From contig OY294067.1 in the NCBI GenBank assembly GCA_958510875.1, positions 247,209,736 to 247,273,735 of the forward strand: 64,000 nucleotides of DNA, in the 5' to 3' direction. The notes beneath the pieces are model-generated. The model worked only from the letters and a program-made list of their open reading frames with translations. It did no database searches and was not told the origin of the DNA. The position numbers and the translations under genes are program-made. This document shows positions 1 to 10,969 of the stretch, one piece after another. Each line of letters begins with the position of its first letter. Positions within the stretch are counted from its first letter, which is position 1. Source of the stretch: Endomychus coccineus (taxonomy: Eukaryota > Arthropoda > Insecta > Coleoptera > Endomychidae).

Positions 1-1357
1 TTAGGCATCTCGGGTAATAAGCACATCCACTTTAAAGGGCTGAGCGCTTCTAGGCCATTGACACTAGTGGCGAAAGATCAACAGAGAAGCTCGAACTTTC
101 GCTTCTTAGAGGTTATCTATTCTTAGATTATACATTGTACATTGACTGCATGTTTGAGAAAATCTGAGAATATGCTTTCAAGGATTTTCGAGATTTTCCG
201 AGATTTTCAGGTTCTTTTCTATTCAATTTTGGAAGCTGGGCTGTTTGTGGTTTAAAATAAATCGGACAAAAGTGAATTCGGTGAATACATTCATTTATCC
301 TGTTCTTCGAACAACATATCGCTTAGATTAATTTAACGGATTCGGCTGTGAAGAGATCTTGTACGAATACGAACATAGACTACACTCAGACTATCTTTAA
401 AAACCCTAAATTTCAATAACAATAGCTTCACCAAATTTATTGTAATTCCATTGGAAATATTTAACATTTAAGCGCTTGCTAGTAAACGCGGAATTTCTAT
501 TTACAACATAACATCTCCAGCTTGCAATTTTAAGGCCTATATGAAATATTTGTCAGATTATTAACCATTGGCATCTAGTTGGCAGGTTAAAACCTAGCGC
601 AAGAAACACTTCCGGCTTATATCCGTTTCCTTGTCGGACCACATTGAAGAGCTAATGCTTGATCGTATAAGACCTGTGTCAATACCGTAAACTTTCTCCG
701 AGTTACATGTCAATATTGCTGTATCAATATTTCATCTGAGGTTTGTAGAGAAATAATCCTCAAAGAATTACAAGCAGTAGTAGCTATATAAATTGTAAAA
801 AGATGTTCACAGTGTTATTCTGTATCAGTATTTTGATATTTTGTGTTTTACTTGTTCCAAATCCAGATTGATATTTCAATCATATGTCAATTCCATTATA
901 GATCGAATACGATTTCATTGAACTTCCTCAGTTTTGAAAAAACAGATGAAATGAACAAAATTGGCGGAATCTTTACAATCGAAAATTGAGAATCGATATC
1001 AGAAATGTGGTTACTGTATCTACTCAACTGAAATTAGAATTAGACTCAAAATATGTTTATTTAAATCAGCTTGGAGGAATTGTAGTGTATTGAAAAATAA
1101 GATTAGACTGAATATTCATTGAAAACTTCTAAATGTTTATCAGTACTTAGTGAAAAAAGTTATATAATTAAGTCGAAACTCATATATTCAAACATGTTTG
1201 AACGTTGCAGAACATCTAGATAGCAATTACACTGGAAGATAAGTGCTTCGCAAAGTAAAAAATGTTCGTAACTACATCCGTATTCAAGATACAAAGTGTT
1301 GTGAAAAAAAATTTTAAAGAAATTTTTTACGATTATGTCGAAACTACTAGCAACATT
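1..1357. other. AT-rich sequence, nothing recognised
   Basis: No motif of a known protein family, no RNA gene and no clear repeat was recognised here. Two short overlapping open frames on opposite strands near 1160-1465 look like chance frames in AT-rich DNA, because neither carries a recognisable motif and the frame partly runs into the left inverted repeat of the transposon that follows. Confidence 0.5.
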
Positions 1358-3143
1358 GTAATGAAATTTGGTATGAATATGTTTTGGAAACTGACACATC
1401 GCACGAATTTATTTTTATATCTGAGTCTGATAGAGGGCGCTAATAACACGGTTCATACCGAGTAGTTTTAATCATAACTTCTTTAAAGTTAGATTTCCCA
1501 ATCCAAATGTTACGTCAAATCAAACACCATTTAATTTTACACAAGAAAGTTACTCTCGGTAAAATTCGATACTGTGTACCATTTTTGGAATATTTTGATT
1601 TGAAAATAATGGAATAATAACTGATGCTAGTATGATTTAAAAAACAACTACCAATTTATTAAAAACCAAAAACAATAACATTATTCTAATAATGAATTTA
1701 TCAATTGAACGAAGAATCACACTAAGAATTAAAATAAATTTGAATAAAAACATGAAATATTTAATCAGTTAGAGTAAGTGTTCAAAACGTCCTCAGTAAG
1801 AAAAGGTCGTCGCAAACCTCAAAATGGTTTTGTCTGAGTTAGCCATGGAAAACTGATATTTATTGATAGTTAACGCTAGTGCAGCTGTTATGTGTTATGC
1901 AGAAAAGTTTCGTAGGAGAAACATACCAAATATAAAAACGGTTAGAGCTGTGGATTAACGTTGTCGAGAAACTGGGAATGTTACACAAAAAAAAATAATT
2001 CTGGTCTTCCCAGAATAACAAGAACCATTCAGAAAGTGAATATCATTTTGGATTTAGTTGATCAAGATTCAACAATTAGCGTAAGGAATATGTCACGACA
2101 AACAAATACGTCTACTACAAGTACTTGGAGGATTCTTAAGGAGCATCAGTCACATCCTTATCACTACAGACAAGTTCAAGAGCTCCTGCCAGACGATCTA
2201 CTGGTTAGAATAGATTTTAGTACAACTTTACAAGGAAGAACAGTCCTCAGTCCCAGTCCACATTACCAACACTCGTTTAAAATAAATGTTTGGGCAACAA
2301 CTTCAGGTAACAAATTTATCTGGTTATCACATTCTTTCTAGAAATTTAAATGGTAACGTGTGACTGCACTTTTTAGAAAATCGTTTATTCGACATATTAG
2401 CAGCTTTAACGCTAAACGATCGAAGGTCTCTCTTTTTTATGCACGATGGAGCTCGCCCACATTTTGATAGAATGTGTCCTAATTGGTTAAGTAACCATTA
2501 TCCGAATTGATAGATTGGTAGAGGTGCAGAAGCTCCGATTCATTAACCTTCAGGTTCATGCGATTTCAATACTTTGGACTACACAGTTTTGTCGTATGTT
2601 AAGGAGAAAGTCTATTCTACATCAGGAGTTGCAAGACAGAATTCAACGACACTTTAATGACCTCATAGCTGATCCTCAACATTTTGGAACCGTTTAGTAT
2701 TCTTTAGAAAAAAGGGTAGAATTGTGTATTCGTGAAAACTGAGAATATTTTAGACACTCACTCAACTGATTGAATATTTCATATTTATATTATAATTTAT
2801 TTCAATTTTTAATGTGACTCTTCGTTTAATTAATAACTTTAGCGTTAGAATAATGTTACTGTTTCTGGTTTTCAATAAATTGGTAGCTGTTTTTTAATTT
2901 ATACCAGCATCAGTTATTACTTCATCATTTTCAAATCGAAATATTTCGAAATCGGTATACAGTATCGAGTTTCACCAGTACCTTTTTAGAGTAAAATTGA
3001 ATGGTGTTCAATTTGACGCAAAATTTGAATTAGAAAATCTAGGCTCAAAAAAGTGAAGATTAAAAGTACTCGGTATGAACCGTGTAATTAGCGCCCTCTA
3101 TGATAGTCAGATATAAAAATAAATTCATACCAAATTTCATTAC
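1358..3143 (+). mobile_element. DNA transposon (DUF4817-type) with ~0.4 kb inverted repeats
   Basis: The outer ends match as inverted repeats: TAATGAAATTTGGTATGAAT near 1359 is mirrored at 3123-3142, and the segment around TAGAGGGCGCTAAT near 1431 is mirrored near 3090. The match continues inward on both sides, to about 1800 on the left and about 2735 on the right, so each arm is roughly 400 bp. The left arm has about 28 extra bases near 1379-1406 that the right arm lacks. Between the arms lies a broken transposase reading rightward. Long terminal inverted repeats around one transposase gene define a class II element. The right end continues directly into a tandem array made partly of copies of this same end, so the right target site cannot be read. 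Confidence 0.85.
1824..2698 (+). pseudogene. DUF4817-type DDE transposase, broken
   Basis: This encodes the remains of a cut-and-paste transposase of the insect Tc1/mariner-like group with an N-terminal DUF4817 helix-turn-helix. From ATG 1824 the frame gives MVLSELAMEN, a stop, then an HTH-like region with the phrase RNIPNIKTVRAVD, another stop, and RCRETGNVTQKKNNSGLPR, which matches the family pattern ending in a G-x-P-R linker. An open stretch to 2341 contains SIS-like second HTH residues and the KINVWA catalytic-core phrase. Later frames give FFMHDGARPHF (family consensus Q-D-G-A-P-P-H) and then WIGRGAEAPIH and TVLSYVKEKVYST, which match the usual WIGRGGP and LWG-x-V-K region. At least three stops and several frame changes show it cannot be functional. 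The family call is firm; exact limits are approximate. Confidence 0.8.
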
Positions 3144-3145
3144 TA

Positions 3146-3216
<71 letters not shown>

Positions 3217-3614
3217 CCGATATAGTTTTTCTGAATTATGTATTATGTATATATATATATATATAGTGATTGTATGTACGTTTTTTTTTGGTATATAGGT
3301 TCTTCAACACTACTAAAAAAAAATTGGATTTTTTAATTTTTATTTTTAGTAGTATTAAGTTTCGCATTTGGCCTTCTTCAGAAATTCATTTCATCATTTT
3401 CAAATCGAAATATTTCGAAATCGGTATACAGTATCGAGTTTCACCAGTACCTTTTTAGAGTAAAATTGAATGGTGTTCAATTTGACGTAAAATTTGAATT
3501 AGAAAATCTAGGCTCAAAAAAGTGAAGATTAAAAGTACTCGGTATGAACCGTGTAATTAGCGCCCTCTATGATAGTCAGATATAAAAATAAATTCATACC
3601 AAATTTCATTACTA

Positions 3615-3733
<119 letters not shown>

Positions 3734-4160
3734 CCGATATAGTTTTTCTGAATTATGTATTATGTATATATATATATATATAGTGATTGTATGAACGTTT
3801 TTTTTTGGTATATAGGTTCTTCAACACTACTAAAAAAAAATTGGATTTTTTAATTTTTATTTTTAGTAGTATTAAGTTTCGCATTTGGCCTTCTTCAGAA
3901 ATTCATTTCATCATTTTCAAATCGAAATATTTCGAAATCGGTATACAGTATCGAGTTTCACCAGTACCTTTTTAGAGTAAAATTGAATGGTGTTCAATTT
4001 GACGTAAAATTTGAATTAGAAAATCTAGGCTCAAAAAAGTGAAGATTAAAAGTACTCGGTATGAACCGTGTAATTAGCGCCCTCTATGATAGTCAGATAT
4101 AAAAATAAATTCATACCAAATTTCATTACTATTTAATATATATATATATATATATATATT

Positions 4161-4446
4161 AAATAGTAGTTAGCCATACATTACTCTTTCACACACAACC
4201 GATCCAATGTTTTCTGCAGTTTTAATTGGATCTTAAAACACAAGTCGGCTGCAGACGCATTTCATTAATCGAAATCATCTATTCTTTTCTAAATTACATG
4301 GAAACACTAATTTCAATCAACAATTTTGATAAAGGCAATAAACGTTGTCGAAACGTCAAAACTATTTCATTATCAGTATATATACGAACCAATATACCAA
4401 GAAAACATACAAATATTACAAATGGTTCAAGAATATCAACAAAAGA
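4161..4446 (+). repeat. Unique ~285 bp insert in the array, PLE-terminus-like
   Basis: This segment interrupts the third array unit between R and S and has no counterpart in the other units. It contains TTGATAA at 4326, then GGCAA (4334-4338) and TTGTC (4345-4349), which can pair, followed directly by GAAACGTC. That order resembles the hammerhead-like ends seen in some Penelope-like elements, but the first block departs from the CTGANGA consensus. I infer an insertion of a retroelement terminus into the TA tract. No coding motif is visible. Confidence 0.35.
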
Positions 4447-5058
4447 ATATATATATATATATATATTAAAACCGATATAGTTTTTCTGAATTATGTATTA
4501 TGTATATATATATATATATAGTGATTGTATGTACGTTTTTTTTTGGTATATAGGTTCTTCAACACTACTAAAAAAAAATTGGATTTTTTAATTTTTATTT
4601 TTAGTAGTATTAAGTTTCGCATTTGGCCTTCTTCAGAAATTCATTTCATCATTTTCAAATCGAAATATTTCGAAATCGGTATACAGTATCGAGTTTCACC
4701 AGTACCTTTTTAGAGTAAAATTGAATGGTGTTCAATTTGACGTAAAATTTGAATTAGAAAATCTAGGCTCAAAAAAGTGAAGATTAAAAGTACTCGGTAT
4801 GAACCGTGTAATTAGCGCCCTCTATGATAGTCAGATATAAAAATAAATTCATACCAAATTTCATTACTATTTAATATATATATTAAAACCGATATAGTTT
4901 TTCTGAATTATGTATTATGTATATATATATATAGTGATTGTATGTACGTTTTTTTTTGGTATATAGGTTCTTCAACACTACTAAAAAAAAATTGGATTTT
5001 TTAATTTTTATTTTTAGTAGTATTAAGTTTCGCATTTGGCCTTCTTCAGAAATTCATT

Positions 5059-6801
5059 TTTCGTTTACATTTGAGCTGGACTTTAACAAAATATTTTTAT
5101 AATAATTAGATGTAGGTATGTACAATGAGTATTTATGACAAAATCTTCAGTTTCTTACGACCATTGAACTTAAGTTTCATATATAAGAAATTATGTGATA
5201 TATATAACTAACTTGATTCGGTAATTTGTACAAAATAAATATTTGAATTTTGAATATACGTATTACGTAATTGAATACCAACTGATTTCGTTTGCGTATG
5301 TTGGAGTTAACATCTCTGAGCTGTCCTGAACTCCTGATGATTACTAAAAAGTTTTCCTGAATATTATTACTAGGGATAAAGAACATGGGGCAATCTTGAT
5401 ATAAAATAGATCAGGTGCTTCGCTAACCTGCCGAACTGGCCTGACATAGGGGCAGATTAACAGAATTGCCACTCTAATGCATACTAGAACTTGTCACCCC
5501 AATCATACAGTAGTTTTCCGAAATATTGTCATACTTGGAGTAATTTCATCAACATTTAGGTACAACATAAGAGCAAATGGACTATATTAAATTTTGTTTA
5601 CGTAGTACTTAGTGCCACCAAATTTGAACTATACAAAACTATCGTCGCTTTAGAGATTTTGTCCCAGACTGGTAAACAATAATCATGCTATGAATATAAT
5701 AATCCACTAAACGGCTGTTACCTAACCCATCCAACCACAGTTACATTCATTGAGAATTTACGATTACTACAAATTTATTAACGTTTCGTAAAAATAATTG
5801 TCTGCCCCAGGCACGTGTCGATTGTACTTATGCGTAAATCCGCCCCTGCCCCCTGAATAAAAAATTTTGAATTTTTTTTAAAGTTTGAAAGATTCATATT
5901 AATATCATTAATCAGAACTGTTCTTCAGGCACGACCTGTATCAAAGTTTTTATTGCTCCTAAGATAGCGGAGTTGAATTTAAAATAGGATTAAAATAGCC
6001 ACTGAGATTTAATTTATACATGCAGAAATGTGGAATGTTAACCAAAGTTCCTAAAGTTGTAGGCTCCAAATTCGAGGTGTCGTCCTTTTATAACATAACT
6101 GAGGTTTAAAACTATGCGTTTCAAGAGGGTTGAACAAATCCTTATTCGCGCTGGAATCCCTACAGAATGCTAAACACCAGTTTAATGTAAGGCTTCACAA
6201 TAAAATGTTTTAATTAAATTCTTTTATTTTAATATCCTTATAAGACTTTATCAAACATAATAATTCTATTATTAGATAGCTTTCATATTTGAAGTGGTAC
6301 ATGAGACATTCTTTATTTTTCGTACAATTTTATTAAATAGCTTGCATATTGGAAGTACTATATGAAGAATATTTTTCTCTTCAATGAGCACAAACTGTTC
6401 TAGTATAGCTAGCGTGGTCCGAAGAGTGAAGAATGCTAAAGCTGTGCCTTAGGGTACCTCTGTACTGTTGAGAATTTCAATAATTTTCTATTTCATTTTA
6501 GTTAATTTTGAAAAGTGATTGAAAATAGTAATTCAGAAATTCTTACTACACTATAAATGAAAAGCAATCACCACCTGTCCTGTTCACAGCTTTGCAGATA
6601 GTACACTCCATACCGCTTTCTCATCTAGAGCCTACATCCCAACCAATGAAGCCAGATGAGTGAGATAGAGACAGGTAGACGCAATTAATGGAGATCTGGC
6701 AAAGATTTTAAAATGAAGATCAGATAATCTAGCAGAGTTTAATGCAACCAAAACTCAAGCTTGCTCCAGGAAGGCAGATATCACAATCCCTCATCCTTAT
6801 A
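5059..6801. other. Unannotated AT-rich spacer
   Basis: No coding motif, RNA gene or obvious repeat was recognised over about 1.7 kb. A 69-codon frame on the minus strand near 5177-5386 has no recognisable motif and is probably chance. Confidence 0.45.
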
Positions 6802-6872
6802 CCGGGATATCAAAAAATATCTTGGTCAAGGGTGGTTGTGGAATCTGAAACGTGTGTCTTACTTTACGTTAT

Positions 6873-7519
6873 CAAAACTTGTGTCAAATTAATTAATTTG
6901 AAGTTTCTAAAAGTGAGAAATTTCGCAATTTTATACTAATGTTATAACACTCAGAAGTCTCTAGCACTTTAGACTACGGGATTTTCACGTGGCCTATCGA
7001 AATAAGAAGGTTCGAATTGTATAAAAACACAATCGCATGAACGCCAGACGTCCTATGTAATTAGCTACGAACGTAATCATTTTGATATATGCCTCGAGGA
7101 GCTCGCTACGCGTCAGTTAGAGTTTATACTTTTTACCTCGATCTTGTTAATACGGGGCCGTTTTATGCCCCGTGCGGCCGGCGCCAGTTGTAATAAAGGG
7201 TTTTCGGCTATAGGCCGCTAGCTTTTAACCACTTTCGGGCATATTTTAGTATCTAGAAAATTCCTTTTGGTACGTCGCACGTTAGACGCGCGTAGCTGAG
7301 ACCTGAGAGTACCTGTTTCTATTTTGATTGAATTTTCCTATTTAATCGACATTTTGGGGCCCGAGACTATGCTATTTAGTAGGCCCCGTTCATAAACTAA
7401 CGACATGGAGCGAAAACCGTATGCGAAAAGTCCTCGTAAAGACGTTCTATGTTCCGAAGATTTGCACTTGTCTAACTCGAGAGCTACGCGGTTCTCACGT
7501 GAACGTCATTCGATTTATC
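6873..7519 (+). repeat. Retroelement-leader-like unit, copy A
   Basis: This ~650 bp unit recurs at 23825-24426 inside a different DNA element, and both copies start (CAAAACTTGTGTC) and stop (ATTCGATTTATC) at matching points. It contains a TATAAAA box near 7019, an AATAAA near 7192, a 16 bp perfect palindrome CAAATTAATTAATTTG near 6884, and near 7355 TGGGGCCCGAGACTATGC. That last string resembles the primer-binding site at 28151-28170. A short basic ORF follows at 7405. These features suggest an LTR plus leader, but the shared bases before TG make a simple LTR boundary doubtful. Confidence 0.5.
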
Positions 7520-7578
7520 GAAAATTAACCAATTTAAAACAGTTTTCGTCCTTGTTTGTGGCTATTGCGACCTTGTAA
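7405..7578 (+). CDS. Short basic ORF (57 codons) in the leader-like unit
   Basis: The reading frame starts MERKPYAKSPRK and ends at TAA 7576-7578. The equivalent frame in the second copy, at 24312, starts MERKRHAKSRRK. The two align without a gap over the first 38 codons, keeping SNS, ATR, SRER and SIY. It could be the start of a gag or ORF1 protein of a retroelement, since it lies just downstream of a possible primer-binding site. No domain is recognised, and it runs out where similarity between the copies stops, so it is probably truncated. Confidence 0.35.
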   Translation: MERKPYAKSPRKDVLCSEDLHLSNSRATRFSRERHSIYRKLTNLKQFSSLFVAIATL

Positions 7579-7805
7579 AAGGTTCAAAGTTAACATTTCG
7601 TTTTACATTCCACAACAACCCTTGACCAAGATAATTTTTAATTTGTAGTTCATTATTGTTTTACAACTGAAATAAATAGGTATGAGATTTGTAGGTTATT
7701 GATGATGTCAGTGTGACAGTGACATACTTATTTCAAACGTAAAGTAAGACACACGTTTCAGATTCCACAACCACCCTTGACCTATATAATTTTTGATATC
7801 TCGGT

Positions 7806-8390
7806 ATGATGAAGTACAACTTCAACAAGTCTTCTATAAACATGCTCAGGATCACCACCAACAACAGCACCCTGTCAAGGGTCGATTATGTGAGGTCTAT
7901 CGTGAAAACAGCTTCTCAAGAACTTGGTTTTCAATTCTTTACATCCCAGCAGCTCCTCATAATATACAAAGCACAGATTCGACCTATCCTGGAGCACTGT
8001 TCACATGTTTGTAGTTCGGTTCCCTAACATACGCTGAAGTCCTTGAATTCTATCCAGAAAAGAGCTATTGCTCTCTATTGCTCTTACGAGGTCATTGCCA
8101 TTTCTGAACATCGTAGAAAGGTAAGAGAGATTCCAGATAGGCGGACTAGATGAGCTCAAAATAGTCACCGTATTCTACCGAACTTCTTCCTACCAGACTT
8201 AATTTCTTAATCGAACAGCGAAGTTGTAGAGCTCTTTACCTGGTGAAGTCTTTCCTATAACCTCCAAAACATCAAGAAAAATTCGGATACCTATGTCCTT
8301 CCCCAACATTCCATCGCTGGCTTACACGATGCTCTTTGAATCGAACATTATATGTTTCCCTCTCGTGTAGTCAAAGCATGATAAAAAAAA
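7806..8390 (+). pseudogene. CR1/Jockey-like LINE reverse transcriptase C-terminus
   Basis: Two overlapping frames preserve the region after the RT catalytic core of a CR1-type non-LTR retrotransposon. The second frame gives the phrase QLLIIYKAQIRPILEHCSHV, which matches the family pattern LL-x-LYKAQIRP-x-x-EYCS. Downstream, in shifted frame, comes SIQKRAIAL, matching the DSIQKRAVRI motif that follows in these elements. The RT active-site block itself is missing, so this is a 5'-truncated copy, the usual fate of LINEs. It ends where a Penelope-like terminus begins near 8379. Confidence 0.75.
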
Positions 8391-9900
8391 CCTTATCCAC
8401 TAAAAGTACTATTAAAGTACTGAGAACTTCTCAACTACCAAGAAGCCATAATCATAATAAACTGATTTAGAAATTAGGTTACTGAATAAAGATTTGTCGT
8501 AATCAATGTCTAACGCAATTTGCTGGAGTTTCTCAACTTTGTTGTTATCATTTCGCTGGCTTAATAGTCTAGGAGCCAGAGCAATATTGATGGTCTGAAC
8601 ATTGACCCGATGGCACCATGATTTATCTTTAGATGACGGTTCAATGACCAATCCATCTCACAGACCGAATTTTGCCCGGCTGCTAGATCTCGAGATACAG
8701 CATCCACATTATTTTTTTTTTGACTGGAGGTTAACCCTTTCCAAGTTGCCGTTACTTGAAAAATATGCCATTATTATACACTTCCAACATGTGCCATATT
8801 TTTTTATCGTGCCCGTTTATCAGGACGACCAGTTAAAATTGGACCGAAAATGGACTACTAGTTAACCCTCCCAAACCTGGTGGAAAAAGTTCATTGGTGT
8901 TGGCAAATGTTAACATACCCCATCAAAAGTTATCGGTTCATTTCCGAGTAATTGGCCATTATTTGGACCAAAAATGTTAATTTTTTCCATTTTGTGGCTA
9001 AAGCTTGCGGGTTACAAAATAACATGATGGCACCATGTTAAATAACTTTATTGGAGGTCAATTGAAGATTTAAAACTATTGCCATCACTCCTCGCCTATT
9101 TAAACCCCCCAAAATCCCCTAAGCCACCCCAAAAAAATATGAATAATATGGATAATATGACCAATTTTATCATGAGTTAGTAAATTTTTGGGATTCTGGC
9201 TGGGTTTAAAATAGAAACGGCAGTTTTTTTGCTTTTGTTTTGTTTTGGGGGGTGGTTATAGGGGTTTTGGGGGTTTGAATAGGCAAGGAGTGATGGGAAT
9301 AATTTTAAATCTTTATTTGACCTCCTGTATAGTTATTTAACATGGTGCCATCATGTTATCTTGTAACCCGCAAGTTTTAGCCACAAAATGAAAAAAATAA
9401 ACATTCTTGGTCCAAATAATGGCCAATTACTCGAAAATGGACCGATAAATTTTGATGGCATAGGGTATGTTAATAATTGCCAACACCAATGAACATTTTC
9501 CACCAGGTTTGGGAGGGTCAACTAGCAGTCCATTTTCGTTCCAATTTTAACTGGTCGGCCTGATGAACAAGCACGATAAAAAATGATGGCACATGGTGGA
9601 AGTGTATAAGAATGACATGCTTTTCAAGTAACCCCAACTTGGAATGGGTTATCATACAGTCAAAAAAAAAAATTCGGATGCTGTATCTCGAGATCTAGCA
9701 GCCGGGGAAAATTCGGTCTGTGAGATGAATTGGTCATTGAGCCGTCCTCTAACGATAAACCATAGTGCCATCGGGTTAATGTTCAGTCCATCAATATCGC
9801 TCTGGCTCCTAGACTATAAAGGGACGTAAAATAATCTATAATCTATGAACAATGAATGGAGCTGTTTCACAATTAATCGTTGTAACTGATTCTGCGATGG
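8379..9900 (-). mobile_element. Penelope-like element remnant, split by a foldback
   Basis: The stretch 8395-8564 matches the terminal sequence of other PLE copies here (near 21766, 49497 and 51257): CACTAAAAGTACTATTAAAG followed by a CTACCAAG-x-AGCCAT-type block. The stretch 9817-9900, on the other side of the foldback at 8565-9816, matches the next PLE segment seen near 22456 and 50114 (AAAGGGACGT and then a CTATGAA-x-AA block). Removing the foldback rejoins the PLE order. No intact coding sequence survives. Orientation is inferred from the minus-strand copies at 21.7 and 49.5 kb. Confidence 0.65.
8565..9816. mobile_element. Long foldback element, TAA target duplication
   Basis: The two halves (about 8565-9120 and 9240-9816) are long inverted copies around a centre near 9180. 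The ends are TAGTCTAGGAGCCAGAGC at 8565 and its reverse complement ending at 9816. TAA flanks both ends (8562-8564 and 9817-9819), and deleting the element with one TAA restores the interrupted PLE. A 3 bp TWA duplication is typical of PIF/Harbinger-type insertion. No transposase is encoded; an 87-codon open frame in the left arm is an arm sequence without motifs. It is probably a non-autonomous foldback. Confidence 0.85.
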
Positions 9901-9989
9901 ACGGTATTTGCACCTGATCTTGATTGCGATTGACATAGCAACGCCAGTCGAAGTGAGGTTCAGATTGATTTACGTATTTCAAACGTCGC

Positions 9990-10963
9990 GTCAAGTCACG
10001 TTTGTTTGGACCCTTCTCCCCTTCTTCAAACCAAAGCATCGCTTGTTAAATATCATGGGGATTCTTCACCATCGACTGGAACGACTCACAAGTGGTTTAC
10101 TGATTTTCGTTGTGGTAGTATGATCACAAAAGACGCGGAACATCCTGGTAGTCAAGATACAACGCCAGAAATCGTTGATGAAATCCATGGTATAATATTG
10201 GACGATCGAGGAGTTGAAGTACACGTGATTGCTGAGGCTATGGGTATCTCAAACGAACGGGTACGAAACCTTTTGCATACATTTTTGAATATGAGAAAGT
10301 CATCTGCCAGGTAGGTGCCGCATTTGCTCTATGTTGACAACAAGCGCGACCGTGTGATAACTTCAAAGGAGTGTTTGGCGGTGTTCAAGCATGATACATA
10401 ATCTTGGACGAAACATGGATCCATCACAACATACCAGAGACCAAAGAACAGTCAAGATGATGAACTTGTCCTGGCGAATCGAAGCCGAAAAAGGCCAAAG
10501 TGGGCGTATCAAGTAACAAAATCATGGCGACGTGGTATCGTTCATATAGTTAACTTTGGAAAGGGCAAAACAATAACCTGCGTTCGATGCCAATTTGAAG
10601 TGAAATCGGCCACTTTTGGCTAAGGAAAAAGTGCTCTTCCGCCAAAACAACGCACCGGCGCACAGGTCCACAGTCGCAATGGCAAAATTGCATGAATTGC
10701 GCTACGAATTGATTCGTCATCCACTATATTCTGTAGATTTGCACCCCTGCGATCACTGTCTATTTCCAAACTGGAAGAAAGGACTCGGCGGAAAAAGATT
10801 TGACTCCAACGATTAGGTCATCGCTGAAACAAACGCCTATTTCGGAGGATTGCCCAGATCGTATCCTTTGGAAGGGAACGAAAAATTAGAATAACGTTGG
10901 ACAATATGTATCGGGTTACAAGGAGGTTATGTTGAGAAATAAAATGGGTTTTGACCAAATAAA
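9990..10963 (+). pseudogene. mariner transposase, near full length but broken
   Basis: The gene encoded a D,D34D-type mariner transposase. One open frame carries KYHGDSSPSTGTTHKWFTDF, then TTPEIVDEIHGIILDDR and AEAMGISNERVRNLLH, which match the paired HTH region. After a stop comes YVDNKRDRVITS, which precedes the catalytic core. The last open part gives KVLFRQNNAPAHRS (usual QDNAPAH, so the catalytic D is replaced by N) and then LYSVDLHPCDHCLFPNWKK (usual PYSPDLAPSDY). Stops, frameshifts and this D-to-N change mark it as dead. Terminal repeats were not located. A second copy of the family lies on the minus strand near 18.7-19.3 kb. Confidence 0.9.
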
Positions 10964-10969
10964 TCATTT

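Larger units (their letters stand above)
6802..7804 (+). mobile_element. Non-autonomous TIR element (CCGGGATATC ends)
   Basis: The left end CCGGGATATC at 6802 and the right end GATATCTCGG at 7795-7804 are inverted repeats, flanked by TA on both sides (6800-6801 and 7805-7806), as in Tc1/mariner-type insertion. The inverted match runs about 70 bp and includes AAGGGTGGTTGTGGAAT. The same ends bound the element at 54855-55519, which still holds transposase remnants, so both belong to one family. An extra internal copy of the terminal motif lies near 7605-7636. The interior holds a separate retroelement-like unit at 6873-7519 in place of a transposase. Confidence 0.85.
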
